From assembly GCA_016584305.1 (NCBI GenBank), contig JACEEZ010001777.1, positions 112,501-176,500 of the forward strand: a stretch of DNA of 64,000 bases, read 5' to 3'. Both the position numbers and the translations under genes were made by a program. Origin of the DNA: Chionoecetes opilio (lineage: Eukaryota; Arthropoda; Malacostraca; Decapoda; Majidae). Below, piece after piece: positions 62,118 to 64,000 of this stretch (position 1 is its first letter; each line of letters begins with the position of its first letter). The notes under the pieces were generated by a model that was not told the DNA's origin, searched no databases, and worked only from the letters and a program-made list of their open reading frames with translations.

Positions 62118-62779
62118 CCGTAGATAACGTGAAGTCGCCAGCTCTCGTTTCGTTGTTATGTACAGACGTGTGGTGGCGTTATACTTCATTGTACATCCAT
62201 GATTTTCAGGAAAGTTATAATGGTCTATCTGGAAATTCTGTTGTCATTTTTGTGTCCTTCATCTGTGTCATTTAGGCTTATAAATGAAAACAAAGGACAA
62301 AAATAAACTGGGTGGCGACCTCACTATACTACTACGTATAGTCGCCGCTAGTATTTTAAACCCAACAGTTGAGTCGCCAACTCTGGGGAATTCAGGAAAT
62401 TAAGTAGGTAAAGTCAACCAGTCTCTATATATTAGCTGCGGAAATGCTTGATATATAAAAATTCCTCTGCCAACGTGAAAATAAGTTCTATTCAAGTTTG
62501 AAGATCTGGCAAGTCTGGTGTTCTGGTCGCCCGAAAAGCTATTGTTTACTGTCCTGCATCGGGGAACTGCGAAGAAAAACGGTGAAAAGCAAAATGCGCA
62601 AACAGTTTATATTTGCAGCTACAAAGCATAAAACCAACGCTGAAACAGGGTAATTACACAGCCCTGATTTAAACTACTGTTTAACATCTCAGTGGCACAT
62701 AAAATAAGTAGTAATGCTATAATTCGTAATATTTGGCGCCTGCGTTCACTGTAGGTGGCGACTTCACTGTTATCTACGG
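62118..62779. mobile_element. TIR element (CCGTAGATAACR family), copy 2
   Basis: The ends CCGTAGATAACGTGAAGTCG and CGACTTCACTGTTATCTACGG are inverted repeats flanked by TA. Homologous to 35125-35601 with extra internal sequence. No ORF. Confidence 0.75.
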
Positions 62780-63236
62780 TAGTACCCGTGGAGCAGCATG
62801 AGTATAGACTGCTGATTTCCAGTATGTTTTCCCCATTAACTTTTGTTAGCAGCTCGAGAATATGCTATGGGTTAGGTTAGCCATTGTCTGTGCCTTCTGA
62901 ATTAATGCTTTTTTTATGGTTTTTGAGTAGTTGTTTTCTTGTTAGTTATTATTTACTCCCAATACTTTTTTTCATTCGTCACTTTTATTCCTCCAATTTC
63001 TTCTATTCCCTCTTTCACGTTAGGTAAATAATATGAAGTAACTTTTCTTTATTTATTTATAATCCGCAGCTTCCACTATTTCGATCAATCCTTGATGTTT
63101 TTTCCGCCTCTCCTTAGCGTTGCCGACATTTTGGAGCCCATCGTCCGCGAAGAAAAGTGTATTAATTTTTATTATCTCGTCTGAGTAACCACAGCCGTTC
63201 TTTTGCATTTTATCCAGTATTATATATGTTAATATC

Positions 63237-64000
63237 TTAAAGTAATCGTCCAGACCATTTCATCATTCCTGATTTAATGCAGTCAAAATATAGCCATGAT
63301 CGAGTATATCAACAATATCTTGTCACATTTTGCATCCAGTCACCCGTTTTTAAATGATCCGCATTCAAAATCTGTAAATTCCCCGTGCTCTCAAAGCACA
63401 ACTGTTTATCAGCAGACGACGCACCATGGGTCGGCACGTCACAACAGGGAGCCTCCCAGCACCGCCTGATACATATGCGCGGAGACTCTGAGAAAAATGT
63501 AGTACATGAGGAATTTTGGGTGTTTCTGATATTTTTTTGGTGCGATGTGGCATGTACTTGCATCCTGTGTGGGTGCAGCATGGGGGCTGTGCCTTTACCG
63601 AGAGCTTAGCACCCATTTGCAAACTGTGGGGCGACGATATATGTGTGCAGATGTGTGCAGCGGCGGCAAGCGGCGGGGAGCGGCGGGTAGTAGCAAGGCC
63701 ACCGAGATGAGAGGGCTGCAGTACCCTGGCTGCAACCAGCCGCTCCCCGTCGCTCCAAAGGTCTGCACACATATATCGTCGCCGTGTGGGTTGTGAATGG
63801 GTGCTAAGCTCTCGGGAATGGCACGGCTTTCTTGCCGTGCCCATGCAGGATGCAAGTATGTGCCGTGTCGCACAAAAAATATACCAGAAGCACCCAAAAT
63901 TCCCCAAGTACTACATTTTTCTCAGAGTCTCCGTGTGTCTGTGTCGGGCGGGGCTGAGAGGCTTACCTCTTGTGTCGTCGCCAGCAAGTTTCGCGCCACG
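63237..64000 (+). mobile_element. TTAA-flanked DNA element, copy 5 (runs off the window)
   Basis: It begins TTAA then AGTAATCGTCCAGACC at 63241. The left end is almost identical to copies 1 and 2. Two arms of about 175 bases (63478-63651 and 63762-63936) are inverted copies of the THAP-like region, around 85% identical. The right part (GCCAGCAAGTTTCGCGCCA) corresponds to copy 1 near 3350, so the right TIR should lie about 150-200 bases past the window end. Confidence 0.8.

Overview
This 64-kb window is eukaryotic and almost certainly arthropod; a decapod crustacean is my best guess. The reasons are very long (GA)n, (CT)n, (GT)n and (TA)n microsatellites, many tRNA-derived SINEs, Jockey-, CR1- and RTE-type LINEs, large numbers of short terminal-inverted-repeat DNA elements, short TTAGG-like words and one spliced gene with long introns. 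There are no operons, bacterial genes, rRNA genes or CRISPR arrays. One assembly gap of 847 N lies at 46581-47427.

The one confident host gene is on the + strand. It has four coding exons (17502-17576, 29606-29905, 30405-30491, 32731-32937) and encodes a UPF0547/C16orf87-family protein of about 222 aa. It has the family's split CxxC...CxC zinc-binding-like signature at the N terminus and the conserved YSIVLSDIN-type C-terminal block. Intron 1 is about 12 kb and full of transposons. A second possible exon, cysteine-rich and of unknown family, lies on the - strand at 26593-26871 inside intron 1.

Layout. 0-3 kb: SINEs and microsatellites. 2.8-16.1 kb: deeply nested retrotransposons (two Jockey-like LINEs, one CR1-like LINE, a solo LTR) with TTAA-flanked DNA elements, plus a 3 x 417-bp tandem array at 8.2-9.5 kb. 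17.5-32.9 kb: the UPF0547 gene with its intronic elements. 33-36 kb: SINE, hAT-like, Harbinger-like and pogo-like elements. 36.3-40 kb: a decayed RTE LINE carrying three further insertions, one of them a hAT with a GTF2IRD2-like transposase remnant. 42-49 kb: AT-rich fold-back elements, a better-preserved RTE LINE (351-codon ORF, - strand) and the gap. 50.8-53.5 kb: a complete but frameshifted DNA transposon with an HWDGK-type transposase. 53.6-58.6 kb: a run of pogo-like and hAT-like elements. 58.6-64 kb: sparse repeats, ending in a fifth TTAA-flanked element cut by the window edge.

The most interesting material is the TTAA-flanked family (five copies, shared 16-bp TIR). It has a THAP-like C-x4-C start and, in one copy, an acidic 58-aa ORF with a YMFEPEY motif. 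Three of the five copies have independently acquired internal inverted duplications. Also notable are the HWDGK transposon and a SINE whose tail matches the 3' end of the CR1-like LINE in the same window. Superfamily names given to non-coding elements rest on TIRs and target-site duplications read by eye and are inference.
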